Assembly: GCA_934476315.1 (NCBI GenBank)
Contig: CAKSNQ010000013.1
Location: forward strand, 1 to 42,798
From: an uncultured Eubacteriales bacterium
GTDB taxonomy: Bacteria > Bacillota > Clostridia > Oscillospirales > CAG-272
Direction of reading: 5' to 3'
Length of the DNA: 42,798 bases
Shown here one piece after another: positions 26,732-35,470 of this stretch; positions within the stretch are counted from its first letter, which is position 1, and each line of letters starts with the position of its first letter. A program made the position numbers and the translations under genes. Below the pieces are notes generated by a model, which saw nothing but the letters and a program-made list of their open reading frames with translations, searched no databases and was not told the origin of the DNA.

Positions 26732-27337
26732 ATGATCGATCTATTGGATCTGCACAAGCAATTCATTCTGACGCATCTCCGCCCGGGCGACACCGCGGTG
26801 GATTTCACCATGGGCAACGGACACGACACGGAGTTTCTCTCCAAAACCGTCGGCGAGAGCGGACACGTCTACGCCTTTGACATTCAGGAAGCCGCCATCG
26901 CGTCCACCGCGGCGCATCTGCGGGCGGCGGGCTGTCCCGAAAACTACACGCTCATTCACGCCTCCCATCACCTGCTCCGGGAGTATGTCCACGAGCCGTT
27001 CCGGGCGGGCATGTTCAATCTCGGCTACCTGCCGGGCGGGGACAAGCGCATCACGACCATGCGGCAGACGACCATGCCCGCCATCGAAGCGGCGCTGGAC
27101 CTCCTCGCCCCCGACGGGATTCTCAACATCGCCGTCTACCCCGGGCACGCGGAGGGGGACGCCGAGGGCAGAATGATCTGCGATTACCTGTCGGGAATCT
27201 CGCGCTATCGCGTTTGCGCCACACTGGTGCGCATCATCAATTCGCCGACCTCCCCGTTCTTTATCATGGTAGAAACCAAAAAGCCCAAGGTGAGCTTTGC
27301 CGGACAAGGAGGCGCGCCCGATGCATCTGAAAGATAA
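26732..27337 (+). CDS. mnmM: tRNA 5-(aminomethyl)-2-thiouridine methyltransferase (YtqB/MnmM family)
   Basis: A 201-residue class I SAM-dependent methyltransferase. SAM-binding motif I is DFTMGNGHDTEFL, followed by YAFDIQ (acidic end of strand 2). NLGYLPGG is the motif IV region typical of YtqB-like proteins. In Bacillus subtilis this family (once annotated as rRNA methylase) makes mnm5s2U at the wobble position of certain tRNAs. The assignment here rests on family resemblance. It lies 98 bp after the DUF6062 gene, and its end overlaps the carboxypeptidase start by 17 bp. Confidence 0.85.
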   Translation: MIDLLDLHKQFILTHLRPGDTAVDFTMGNGHDTEFLSKTVGESGHVYAFDIQEAAIASTAAHLRAAGCPENYTLIHASHHLLREYVHEPFRAGMFNLGYLPGGDKRITTMRQTTMPAIEAALDLLAPDGILNIAVYPGHAEGDAEGRMICDYLSGISRYRVCATLVRIINSPTSPFFIMVETKKPKVSFAGQGGAPDASER

Positions 27338-28160
27338 CAAGCAACAGCTGATCGCGCTCGCGGTCGCCGCCCTGCTTCTGGTCATCATTGTCGTCGTTCT
27401 GATCGCCTATTCCGCGCGTGCCGACCGTCCGACGCCGACGCCTCCGGATCATCCGGACACGCCGACCGATCCCGACGAACCCCAAAATCCCACTGACCCG
27501 ACCGACCCCGAGCCGCCATACCGCTACTCGGCGGACATTGAGGCGTATCTTGCGGCGATCGGGCAATCCTACGAGGGTCTGCTGGTCAACAAGAATGTCC
27601 CGCTCGGCGAGAATTATATTCCGGACAACCTGGTCACGCTGGACACCTCCGACACGCTGTACGGCAAGAGCGTTCAGCTGGAGGCGACCGCCGCCGCCGC
27701 GCTCAAGGCGATGCTTCTGTGCATGCGAGCCGACGGCATCCGCGACACCTACGTCACCAGCGGCTACCGCTCCTACCGATACCAGCTTCAGCTCCAGAAC
27801 CGCTATATCGGTGAGGAGATGGCAAAGAATTCCTCGCTGACACGCGAGCAGGCGCTCGCGATCGTTCTGACGTATTCGGCGGAGGCGGGCAAAAGCGAGC
27901 ACCAGTCGGGGCTTTGCATTGACTTTATGACCCTCGCCATGCAGGAGCTTGATGAGAGCTTTGAGGACACTGCCGCGTTCCGTTGGCTCGCGGAGAACGC
28001 CTGCCAGTTCGGGTTCATCCTGCGCTACCCCAAGGGCGAGGAGGGCATCACCGGCTACAAGTACGAGCCGTGGCACTACCGCTTTGTGGGGCGGGACGCC
28101 GCCGTCGCGATTCAGCGTGGTGGGCTGACGCTGGAGCAGTACCTCGATGCAAAAAAATAA
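27321..28160 (+). CDS. Membrane-anchored D-alanyl-D-alanine carboxypeptidase (VanY/M15B type)
   Basis: A 279-residue cell-wall peptidase that removes the last D-Ala of peptidoglycan stem peptides. An N-terminal membrane anchor (about 11-32) is followed by a Pro/Thr/Asp-rich linker (about 38-70, TPTPPDHPDTPTDPDEP). The catalytic M15 domain follows. Zinc ligands are in SEHQSGLCIDF (HxxGxxxD) and EPWHYRFVG, with the substrate motif TSGYRSYRYQ before them. AAGGAGG eight bases before the ATG at 27321 sets the start, so translation is probably coupled with mnmM. No VanRS genes adjoin it, so a housekeeping role is more likely than glycopeptide resistance. Confidence 0.9.
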   Translation: MHLKDNKQQLIALAVAALLLVIIVVVLIAYSARADRPTPTPPDHPDTPTDPDEPQNPTDPTDPEPPYRYSADIEAYLAAIGQSYEGLLVNKNVPLGENYIPDNLVTLDTSDTLYGKSVQLEATAAAALKAMLLCMRADGIRDTYVTSGYRSYRYQLQLQNRYIGEEMAKNSSLTREQALAIVLTYSAEAGKSEHQSGLCIDFMTLAMQELDESFEDTAAFRWLAENACQFGFILRYPKGEEGITGYKYEPWHYRFVGRDAAVAIQRGGLTLEQYLDAKK

Positions 28161-28274
28161 AAGCACCGTACCATACAAAAACACCGGGGCACGGAGCGAA
28201 AAACGCGCCATGGGACAAGACACCGCACCATGAAGCGCCGGCGCCGCGTCATGAAGCGCGGCATGGCGGGAAAT

Positions 28275-28297
28275 CCGCCCGTGAGAGGCGGGTTTTG
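28275..28297 (+). terminator. Probable terminator after the VanY-like gene
   Basis: CCGCC-N7-GGCGG (28275-28291) is followed by GTTTTG. The CCGCC arm can also pair with GGCGG at 28266-28270, so two stems compete. The T-run is short. Confidence 0.5.
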
Positions 28298-28372
28298 AAT
28301 TCTCCTGCCAGGAGATGACGCTGACCACTGCCGCATCCGCCCGGCAGCCCACGGGGGCGACAACAACAATAT

Positions 28373-28413
28373 AAAAAGGCAGACGGTATCGGGATTTTCC
28401 CCGTACACCGTCT
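28373..28413 (-). terminator. Rho-independent terminator of the shikimate operon
   Basis: On the minus strand AGACGGT-N19-ACCGTCT (28381-28413), extended internally by GGG/CCC, is followed by GCCTTTTTAT. It lies just after the DAHP synthase stop codon. Confidence 0.85.
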
Positions 28414-28423
28414 GTCTTCTTTG

Positions 28424-29452
28424 TCAGAGCCTATCGGCAAGTTCAAGAACGAGCCGCTCGGTCTTATCCCATCCGAGACACGGGTCGGTGATGGACTGCC
28501 CGTACACGCCGCCCCCCACGGGCTGTGCGCCATCCTCCAGATAGCTCTCAATCATCAGTCCCTTGACCATGCCTCCGATGTCCGCGTCCGCGCGGCGGCT
28601 GTGCATGATCTCCTTGGCAATCCGCACCTGCGCCAGCGCGTCCTTGTCGGAGTTGGCGTGGTTGGTATCCACAAGAATCGCCCGGTTGGAAAGCTCCCGC
28701 GCGGCGTAGCTTTGGCACAGTGCCGCGAGGTCCTCGTAATGATAGTTGGGAATCCGATGCCCGAAGCGGTCCGAGTACCCCCGCAGAACCGCGTGCGTCA
28801 GCGGATTTCCCGTGGAGTTCACCTCCCAGCCGCGGTAGATAAAGGCGTGGGGATGCTGTGCCGCCGCAATGGAATGAAGCATGACGGAAAGGTCGCCCCC
28901 AATCGGATTTTTCATGCCGACGGGAATGTTCAGACCACTGGCGGTCAGGCGGTGCTGTTGGTCTTCCACCGAACGCGCCCCCACCGCAACATACGCCAGC
29001 AGGTCGTCCAGATAGCGGTGGTTCTCCGGGTACAGCATTTCCTCGGCGCAGGAGAAGCCCGTCTCCCGCAACACACGCATGTGAAGCTCCCGCACGGCGA
29101 TGATGCCCCCGAACAGGTCGGGTTTTCCGTCGGGGTCGGGCTGATGGAGAAAACCCATGTACCCGTCGCCCGTCGTGCGCGGCTTGCAGGCGTATACCCG
29201 CGGAATCATCAGAATCTTCTCCGCCACACGCTCCTGCAGGGCGGCAAGGCGGGTCAGATAGGTGAGCACGCTGTCCTCACGATCGGCGGAGCACGGACCG
29301 ATCACCAGCAAAAACCGCGCCGAGCGCCCCTCAAAGACCGCGCGGATTTCCTCCGCCCGCTCCGCCACACGCTGTCGCATCGACTCCGTGAGCGGGAACA
29401 TTTTCTTGACCTCCATCGGGATGGGCAGCTTGCGTTCAAATACCATGTTCAT
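28424..29452 (-). CDS. aroF: 3-deoxy-7-phosphoheptulonate synthase (AroG type)
   Basis: DAHP synthase of 342 residues joins phosphoenolpyruvate and erythrose 4-phosphate, the first step of the shikimate pathway. It is the E. coli AroFGH type: GPCSADRED, PRVYACKPRTTGDGYMGF, GARSVEDQQHR, KNPIGGDL and VDTNHANSDKD are all present. Metal ligands (Cys in GPCS, His, Glu, Asp) appear intact. It is the last gene of the operon, and its start overlaps the end of aroA by 17 bp. GAGGAC lies seven bases before the ATG. There is no fused regulatory domain; feedback in this type is exerted by an aromatic amino acid, but which one cannot be read from the sequence. Confidence 0.93.
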   Translation of the reverse strand: MNMVFERKLPIPMEVKKMFPLTESMRQRVAERAEEIRAVFEGRSARFLLVIGPCSADREDSVLTYLTRLAALQERVAEKILMIPRVYACKPRTTGDGYMGFLHQPDPDGKPDLFGGIIAVRELHMRVLRETGFSCAEEMLYPENHRYLDDLLAYVAVGARSVEDQQHRLTASGLNIPVGMKNPIGGDLSVMLHSIAAAQHPHAFIYRGWEVNSTGNPLTHAVLRGYSDRFGHRIPNYHYEDLAALCQSYAARELSNRAILVDTNHANSDKDALAQVRIAKEIMHSRRADADIGGMVKGLMIESYLEDGAQPVGGGVYGQSITDPCLGWDKTERLVLELADRL

Positions 29453-30812
29453 GTTTCAAGTCCTCGTTTTCTCTCTCCGACTCCGACGGTCGGCACGTGA
29501 CGCGGACGCCAAGCGCCCGCATGCAGTTGAAAAATTCCGGGAAGCTCTTGCTCACCGCCTCGCCCCCGTCGATTTCCCCGCCAAGGCGGGAGAGCAGAAC
29601 CGAGAGCGCCATGACGATCCGGTGGTCGCCATGCCCGTCCAGGGGGCGGTACGGTCTTTTCAGCGTTTCCCGCGCGTCGGCAATCGTCACGCGGTTTTCC
29701 CCGAGCGTCACCAGCACACCGCATTTTTCCAGCTCCCGAGCCATGGCACAGGCGCGGTCGCATTCCTTAAAGCCGAGACGCCGCGTGCCCGTCAGCACGC
29801 CCCCGCGGTTCATCGCCGCCACCACGCACAAAACGGGGAAAAGATCGGGGCAATCCGACACCTCCAGCGTCGGCACGCCCGCGCACAACGCCGCAAAATA
29901 GTCCGAAAACACCGCGTCCCCCTGCCGGGTGTCCGGGGAGAGTCCCCGCACCCGCACCGCGCCGTCTGTGCAACTCCAAGGCTTGCCCTGCTCCTTTGCA
30001 CACTCGGGCTCCGCGCGGCTCAACGCCGTGTCATGCAAATCCAAACGATTCCGCGCCCCGCGATCCGGCGGAACGCAGTTCAGCGCCGCGAAAAACGCCG
30101 CCTGCGACGCGTCGCCCTCGACCGAAAAGCGGTCGCACGGGCGATAGGCGCCACCGGGAATCCGCAGAGTATTCTCATCTTCCCACACGACGTCCACACC
30201 AAACGCGGACTGCACCTGCCGTGTCAGTTCGATATAAGGGCGGCTTTCCACGGGAGGGATAAGCAAAATCCTGCTCTCGCCCCCCGTCAGCGGCAGTGCC
30301 AGCATCATCCCGCTGACGAACTGACTGCTCACATCGCCCCGCACGCGGTATTCGCCCGCGCACAGCCTGCCGCCGACGCGAATTTCCTCTTCTCCGTCCC
30401 GTACAAACGTCCACCCGCGCTCCCGACACAACGCTTCATACACGGAAAGCGGGCGGGACATCAGCGACGGCGCTCCACAAAGACGGATCGGTTTTTCTTC
30501 AAGCAAGCACAACGGAAGGAGAAACCGCAGGGTGGACGCGCTCTCGTCGCACCGGAGCGTCTGCCCGTCGGAGAATGTAAGGCGTCCGCCGGTTCCGACG
30601 ACGAGAAAGCCGTCCTCCCGCCGCGCCACGGTCGTGCCGAGAGCAGTCAATGCTCCCGCCGTCGCCGCAACATCCCGCGAATCTGACGCCGGGCAGATCC
30701 GGCTCTCCCCACGCGCCAATGCCGCGCAGATCAGCGCCCGATGGAGGATGCTTTTGGACGGCGGCGCGGTGAACTCTCCCCGCGCGGCGGAGGGCAGAAA
30801 TTCCACCCTCAT
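29436..30812 (-). CDS. aroA: 3-phosphoshikimate 1-carboxyvinyltransferase (EPSP synthase)
   Basis: The 458-residue enzyme adds enolpyruvyl to shikimate 3-phosphate. Signatures are PPSKSILHRALI (substrate Lys and Ser), CDESASTLRFLLPL (the usual SGT replaced by SAS), SSQFVSGMMLAL, SVEGDASQAAFFAAL, SDCPDLFPVL with the catalytic Asp, GFKECDRACAMA and HGDHRIVMAL. About 25-30 extra residues (near 263-300, DRGARNRLDLHDTALSRAEP and on) lengthen the protein beyond the usual 430. The start ATG overlaps the aroQ stop (ATGA). The frame is open upstream, but only as overlap with aroQ. Confidence 0.93.
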   Translation of the reverse strand: MRVEFLPSAARGEFTAPPSKSILHRALICAALARGESRICPASDSRDVAATAGALTALGTTVARREDGFLVVGTGGRLTFSDGQTLRCDESASTLRFLLPLCLLEEKPIRLCGAPSLMSRPLSVYEALCRERGWTFVRDGEEEIRVGGRLCAGEYRVRGDVSSQFVSGMMLALPLTGGESRILLIPPVESRPYIELTRQVQSAFGVDVVWEDENTLRIPGGAYRPCDRFSVEGDASQAAFFAALNCVPPDRGARNRLDLHDTALSRAEPECAKEQGKPWSCTDGAVRVRGLSPDTRQGDAVFSDYFAALCAGVPTLEVSDCPDLFPVLCVVAAMNRGGVLTGTRRLGFKECDRACAMARELEKCGVLVTLGENRVTIADARETLKRPYRPLDGHGDHRIVMALSVLLSRLGGEIDGGEAVSKSFPEFFNCMRALGVRVTCRPSESERENEDLKHEHGI

Positions 30813-31252
30813 GCCTGCTCCCACCCGCGGCAGGCAAGAAAATCCATTGCCTCCGCGTAGCCCGCGACGCCGTGCCCGCTGATGTAGCCGACGCACACGT
30901 CCCGCAGGTAGTCCACCTGCCGGAAGGCTTCCCTCTCTTCCACCCGCGAGATGTGCACCTCAACAGTCGGAATCCCCACCGCCGCGATCGCGTCGCGCAG
31001 TGCCACGCTCGTGTGCGTGTAACCGCCCGCGTTGAGAACGATTCCTTCGGTTCCGTCGGCGTACGCCGCCTGAATCCGGTCGATCAGCGCCCCCTCATGG
31101 TTGGACTGAAAAAGGGAGAGCGTCACCCCGATCGCCACGGCATGCTCCTCCAGCATACCGCACAGCGCGCGGTAGGTGACGTGCCCGTAAATTTCCGGCT
31201 CCCGCACGCCGAGCATATTCAGATTCGGACCGCTTAGCACCAGAATTTTCAT
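30809..31252 (-). CDS. aroQ: Type II 3-dehydroquinate dehydratase
   Basis: A 147-residue dodecameric-type dehydratase, third step of the pathway. All landmarks are present: PNLNMLG, the catalytic Tyr in EIYG, FQSNHEG, LNAGGYTHTSVALRDA and VEVHISRVEERE. The open frame runs upstream through a low-complexity stretch (MNEMGKIKKKNEMSGM), but GGAG lies eight bases before the ATG at 31252, which is where homologues begin. There are 79 bp to the AroE-AroK fusion upstream. Confidence 0.95.
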   Translation of the reverse strand: MKILVLSGPNLNMLGVREPEIYGHVTYRALCGMLEEHAVAIGVTLSLFQSNHEGALIDRIQAAYADGTEGIVLNAGGYTHTSVALRDAIAAVGIPTVEVHISRVEEREAFRQVDYLRDVCVGYISGHGVAGYAEAMDFLACRGWEQA

Positions 31253-31331
31253 TCCGGTCGCTCCGCCCGCGGCGCGCTCATTTTCTCCGGTCATTCCGCT
31301 CATTTCGTTCTTTTTCTTTATTTTGCCCATT

Positions 31332-32603
31332 TCATTCATTCCGTCCGCTCCATCCGCTCCGATGGCTCCTTTCAATTTCGTCCGCCGCCTCCCGCACCCG
31401 CGACGGGTCGCCCATGGAAATGACGGCATCGGAGGTCGCGGTGTACGTCGCGTAGCGCTCGGCATACCTCGCCTCCAGCTCTGCCCGGCTTTTCGCCAGC
31501 GGTCGATCGGGCAGAACCGGCAACGCCCCCGGCGGGCAGTCCAGAAAATACAGCCAACCGTTGCGGCGCAACGCCGTGACATTCCGTCCGTCCAGCACCG
31601 CGCCCCCGCCCGTCGCGATGACTGCGTGGGTCACGCGGGAGGCTTTTTCGATCGCTTCCCGCTCCAGCGCGCGGAAAGTTGCCTCGCCTGCCGTGGCGAA
31701 GATGTCGGGAATCGTCGTCCCCGCGGCATCCGTAACCATCCGGTCGGTGTCGTAAAACTCTCGCCCCGTGCGTGCGGCAAGCAGGCGTCCCACCGTGCTC
31801 TTCCCGCACCCCGGCATGCCGGTCAGAACGATGTTCCGACGCTCCGCCAGAACCTCGCGGAAAATATCTCCGATGCGCTCCTCGCGCGTCCCGGCGGTCT
31901 CTCCGAAGAAGATTTCGGAGGCGCGCACCGCCTGCGCGACCAGCATGTACAGTCCGCCCTGTGCGACAGCGCCCCGCGCCCGCGCCTCCAACACCAGCAT
32001 GCTCGACAGCGGATGATACACCGCGTCCAGCACACCCACGGGGCGGCTCCCGGTCGAAAAAACCGGCGGCATGTCCGCGTCATCCGGGAACATCCCGCAC
32101 GGCGTCGCGTTGATTATCACCTGCGCGTCGGCGGCGCGCTCTCTCGCCTCCGCGTACCCGATGACGCCCGCGTGCGGCGTCCGGCTGACCGTCACGATCT
32201 GACGCGCGCCCGCCCGTTCTGCCACTGCCGCGGCGGTCGCCGACGTTCCGCCCGTGCCGAGGATCATGACATTTTTCCCCCGCAGGGACAGTCCCATGTG
32301 GGAAAGCTGTGCCTCCATGCCGTACACGTCGGTGTTGTATCCGTAAAGCTCCCCGCCGCGGTTGACCATGGTATTGACCGCGCCGACCGCCCGCGCCGCC
32401 TCGTCCATTCCCGCAAGATACGGCAGGACGGCGCGCTTGTAGGGGATGGTGACGTTCACCGCGCAAAAATCCCGGCGGCGCATGAAATCATCCAGCGCGT
32501 CGGGAGCGACCTCACGCAGCTCGTAGTCGTAGTCCCCAATCCGCTCGTGAATCAAACGCGAAAAACTGTGCGTCAGACGCGCGGCGATACAGCCGTATTT
32601 CAT
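31332..32603 (-). CDS. aroE-aroK: Bifunctional shikimate dehydrogenase and shikimate kinase (AroE-AroK fusion)
   Basis: One 423-residue chain holds two consecutive activities. Residues 1-245 are shikimate dehydrogenase: SFSRLIHERIG, AVNVTIPYKR with the catalytic Lys, GAVNTMV, YNTDVYG, the NADP-binding GTGGTSATAAA and the SRT motif. Residues about 260-423 are shikimate kinase: Walker A GMPGCGKST, the DTD motif in FYDTDRMVTDA, GGGAVL and the lid/Arg region RPLAKSRAELEAR. The join near 245-260 is short (SEIFFGETAGTREERI). The products are used in turn, so fusion may help channel shikimate. GGAGG lies nine bases before the ATG. Confidence 0.94.
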   Translation of the reverse strand: MKYGCIAARLTHSFSRLIHERIGDYDYELREVAPDALDDFMRRRDFCAVNVTIPYKRAVLPYLAGMDEAARAVGAVNTMVNRGGELYGYNTDVYGMEAQLSHMGLSLRGKNVMILGTGGTSATAAAVAERAGARQIVTVSRTPHAGVIGYAEARERAADAQVIINATPCGMFPDDADMPPVFSTGSRPVGVLDAVYHPLSSMLVLEARARGAVAQGGLYMLVAQAVRASEIFFGETAGTREERIGDIFREVLAERRNIVLTGMPGCGKSTVGRLLAARTGREFYDTDRMVTDAAGTTIPDIFATAGEATFRALEREAIEKASRVTHAVIATGGGAVLDGRNVTALRRNGWLYFLDCPPGALPVLPDRPLAKSRAELEARYAERYATYTATSDAVISMGDPSRVREAADEIERSHRSGWSGRNE

Positions 32604-32648
32604 GTCCCGTCACCTCCCCCGGTAGTTTCTGCAAACATTCTCTGATTT

Positions 32649-33755
32649 TCAGTCGCTCTCCCCGAGCCACGCGGAGCCATACCGCAGGGTCAGCAGGTCG
32701 CAAAGCCCCAGCGCTGCCACGGCATCCACCACGGCGCGCGCACGCGGAACGATCGCCACGTCGTGCCGCCCGGACGCGCGCAACGTCGTTTCCTGCACCG
32801 TCTTGAGGTTGACCGTTCTCTGCTCCCGCCCGATGGTCGGCGTAGGCTTGACGGCACAGCGCACGCACAGCGGCATCCCGTCAGTGATGCCGCCGAGAAT
32901 CCCGCCGCAGTGGTTGGTTTCGGTCATCATCCGACCGTCGCGCAGGCAAAACGCGTCGTTTGCCTGACTACCGCGCACGTCTGCCAGGGAAAATCCATCC
33001 CCGAACTCCACACCCTTGACCGCGGGGATAGCAAGCAGCCCCTGCGCCAGCACACTCTCCACACCCTCGAACCAAGGCTCGCCGACGCCGACCGGCAGAC
33101 CGGTCACGACGGTTTCCAGCACGCCGCCCAGACTGTCCGCGTCCTCCGCCGCCCGCGCGATCTCCGCCCGCATCGCCTCGCCGCGCGCGTTATCCAGAAC
33201 GGCAAACAGCTCCCCGTTCACCCGCTCCATGTCCTGCGCTAAGTTCTCTGCGCTAAACGGACGATCCGCCACACCGCCGAGCCGGGCAATGTGCGTCGCC
33301 ACACGGATTCCCTTATCCTCCAGCGCCCGTCGCGCAATCGCCCCGACCGCCACCAGCGCCGCCGTCAGTCTGCCGCTGAAGTGCCCTCCGCCTCGCGCGT
33401 CGGCAAAGCCGCGATATTTGACCGCCGCCGTAAAATCCGCATGCCCGGGGCGCGCAACCACCGTTCCCACGGAATCGTAATCCTCGCTTTTGACATCGCG
33501 GTTCGGAATCAGCACGGTAATCGGCGCACCCGTCGATCTGCCCGCGCGAACACCGCTGACCACGCGAAAATCATCCGGCTCCCGTCGCGCGGTCGAGCCG
33601 ATGCCGCCGGGGGAGCGCAACGAAAGCTGCCGCGCAATGTCCGCGTCATTAACCGCGACCCCCGCCGCCAGACCGTCCAGTACCGCGCCAATCGTTTCCC
33701 CGTGGCTCTCCCCAAACAGTGTCACTCTGACCGCCCGTCCCCAGACGTTTCCCAT
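32649..33755 (-). CDS. aroC: Chorismate synthase
   Basis: The 368-residue FMN-dependent enzyme makes chorismate from EPSP, the last common step. Signatures are GESHG near residue 15, RPGHADF, ADARGGGHFSGR, GGILGGITDGMP (with NHCGG) and RASGRHDVAIVPRARAVV. The ATG at 33755 gives MGNVWGR, as in homologues; a GTG three codons earlier (33764) is possible. There are 61 bp from the CM-AroB fusion upstream and 45 bp to AroE-AroK downstream. Confidence 0.95.
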   Translation of the reverse strand: MGNVWGRAVRVTLFGESHGETIGAVLDGLAAGVAVNDADIARQLSLRSPGGIGSTARREPDDFRVVSGVRAGRSTGAPITVLIPNRDVKSEDYDSVGTVVARPGHADFTAAVKYRGFADARGGGHFSGRLTAALVAVGAIARRALEDKGIRVATHIARLGGVADRPFSAENLAQDMERVNGELFAVLDNARGEAMRAEIARAAEDADSLGGVLETVVTGLPVGVGEPWFEGVESVLAQGLLAIPAVKGVEFGDGFSLADVRGSQANDAFCLRDGRMMTETNHCGGILGGITDGMPLCVRCAVKPTPTIGREQRTVNLKTVQETTLRASGRHDVAIVPRARAVVDAVAALGLCDLLTLRYGSAWLGESD

Positions 33756-33816
33756 TCCTGTCACCTATGCCCCGCAAGGCTCCTTTCCGCATTTCCGACT
33801 TGCCACCAAAATTCAA

Positions 33817-35157
33817 TCAAATCGTTCCCGTCCCGTCCGCAAAGCAACGAACCTCGTCGCACAGCGACACCACCGGGACATGTCGCAGTTCATGTTCTCC
33901 CACGCGCGGGACAAAAACCACTGTCACGAGATCACCCGCGCACTTTTTGTCATGGGCAATGGCGTCGCAGATCGCCGCCGTCCCACCGGGAATTTCCGTT
34001 GGCAAGGCGCATTTTCTGAGCACGCCGATCAGCCGCGTCCGTACGTCTGTCGCGCACATCGGGAGCATCCCGACCGCGACCGCCTCGCCGTGCAACCACG
34101 CGCCCCGCATGGCGCTCTCCACGCCGTGCCCGATGGTGTGCCCGAAGTTCAGAACCTGGCGCCGACCCGCGTCATATTCGTCCGCCTCGACCACGGCAGT
34201 CTTGACACAAAGCGCGCGCCATATCACCCGGTCAAGCACGTCCCTGTCCGCGGGATTCTCCCGCTCGATCAGCTCAAACAGCGCCGCGTCCGAGGTCAGC
34301 CCCATCTTAATCGCCTCAGCCAATCCCGCGGCAAGCTGTCGAGGCGGTAAGGTTTCCAGCACCTCCGGGTCGATGAACACACCGCGCGGGGGGTAAAACG
34401 CCCCCATCACATTTTTCACACCACCGAGGTTGACTGCCGTTTTCCCGCCGACCGAAGCGTCGATTTGCGCGAGCAGAGTCGTCGGAACATTGTAAAAATC
34501 CACCCCGCGCATATAGCACGACGCGGCAAAGCCCGAGACGTCGCCTACCACGCCTCCGCCGACCGCCACCACGCAATCATGCCGGTCAAAGCCCTCGGAC
34601 AGCATGCGCGCGCACAGCCGCTCGACCGTGGCGGGCGACTTGCTCGCCTCCCCCGCGGCAAGTGTCACCACCACCGCGCTCCCCGGGCAGCACTGCCCTG
34701 CAATCTGCGCCGCGTAGTCCTCCGGAACGCCGTCATCGGTCACGATCAGTACGCGTCGATATGCGTCGAGGACATCGGAAAGCTCCAAACGAACGCCCCG
34801 CCCGACCCACACACGGTACGCCCCCCGCGTGGAGAGAACGGAAAGAGCTCGTACGTCTCCCCGTTTCCCGTCGCCCGGCGCGGGCATGCTACGCTCCTGC
34901 CATGCGCGGGAAATGCTCATGATCTCGCGCAAAAAAGCCGCGTAATACGGACGGAGCGCCTCCTCCCCGATCCGCTTCTGCCCCTCTGTGAGAACCACCT
35001 GCTCCCGCGCCGGGTCATAGATGGGAAGTCCCTTTTGTCTTTTGTATTCCCCGATTTCCGACACTGCCGCCATACGTCGCTCAAACAGCTCCGCCATCGC
35101 GGAATCCAGCCGCAGAATTTCCTCGCGCGCCCGCAACAGTTGTTCCTCTGCCCGCAT
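33817..35157 (-). CDS. aroB: Chorismate mutase and 3-dehydroquinate synthase fusion
   Basis: A 446-residue fusion. Residues 5-88 are an AroQ-class (all-helical) chorismate mutase. With this start, Arg11, Arg28, Lys39, Asp48, Arg51 and Glu52 fall at the very numbers of the E. coli mutase active site, with Gln87 in place of Gln88. Residues about 105-446 are dehydroquinate synthase: AVGGGVVGDVSGFAASCYMR, NVPTTLLAQIDASVGGKTAV, zinc ligands in LAEAIKMG, NFGHTIGHGVE and HGEAVAVGM. The order joins the second step with the first step after the pathway's end. GAGGAAGG before the ATG sets the start. It is first in the operon. Confidence 0.93.
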   Translation of the reverse strand: MRAEEQLLRAREEILRLDSAMAELFERRMAAVSEIGEYKRQKGLPIYDPAREQVVLTEGQKRIGEEALRPYYAAFLREIMSISRAWQERSMPAPGDGKRGDVRALSVLSTRGAYRVWVGRGVRLELSDVLDAYRRVLIVTDDGVPEDYAAQIAGQCCPGSAVVVTLAAGEASKSPATVERLCARMLSEGFDRHDCVVAVGGGVVGDVSGFAASCYMRGVDFYNVPTTLLAQIDASVGGKTAVNLGGVKNVMGAFYPPRGVFIDPEVLETLPPRQLAAGLAEAIKMGLTSDAALFELIERENPADRDVLDRVIWRALCVKTAVVEADEYDAGRRQVLNFGHTIGHGVESAMRGAWLHGEAVAVGMLPMCATDVRTRLIGVLRKCALPTEIPGGTAAICDAIAHDKKCAGDLVTVVFVPRVGEHELRHVPVVSLCDEVRCFADGTGTI

Positions 35158-35212
35158 CTTTCCTTCCTCCGTCTGTGTCTGCGCGGTGCACAGCCACACT
35201 TTCTCATGTTAC

Positions 35213-35241
35213 ATGATACCACACTCCCCGGGACTTGTCAA
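35213..35241 (-). promoter_or_regulatory. Promoter of the shikimate operon
   Basis: On the minus strand TTGACA (35236-35241) and TATCAT (35213-35218) are 17 bp apart. The leader is about 50 nt, too short for a T-box or a typical attenuator. Confidence 0.82.
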
Positions 35242-35319
35242 GAAGCGCTGCAGGGTTTCGACAATTCCCCGGTTCGCGCCCCGGTGGTTCGTGCTCAGCG
35301 GAGCGAGACGCGGGGCGTT

Positions 35320-35470
35320 GTCCCCCGCCCCCACCGCCTTTTGAAAAAGGCGGGCAAAAACTTAAAAAGAGGGACAGCTATCCCCTTTAGAAACCTAAAA
35401 TCAAACAGCTATTCCCTCCATAAAAGTTTTTGAAGGGCGTGGGAAACTTTTTGGGAAAAAGTTTCCCACA
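35320..35470. repeat. Interspersed repeat, copy D (partial)
   Basis: The segment begins with the GCCTTTTGAAAAAGGCGGGC module shared with copies A and B. A nested hairpin follows (GAGGGA/TCCCTC outer, TTTAG/CTAAA inner, 35371-35419). It ends with the perfect 14-bp hairpin GTGGGAAACTTTTT (35439-35452 with 35456-35469, loop GGG). The same order occurs at 40270-40440. It occupies the space between the shikimate operon promoter and the VanZ-like gene. From 35471 to 35571 nothing further is seen. Confidence 0.75.

Noticed and set aside
27321..28160. Vancomycin resistance cluster (VanY here, VanZ at 35572)
   Set aside because: The two genes are in separate operons 7 kb apart, and VanH, VanA, VanX, VanR and VanS are absent.
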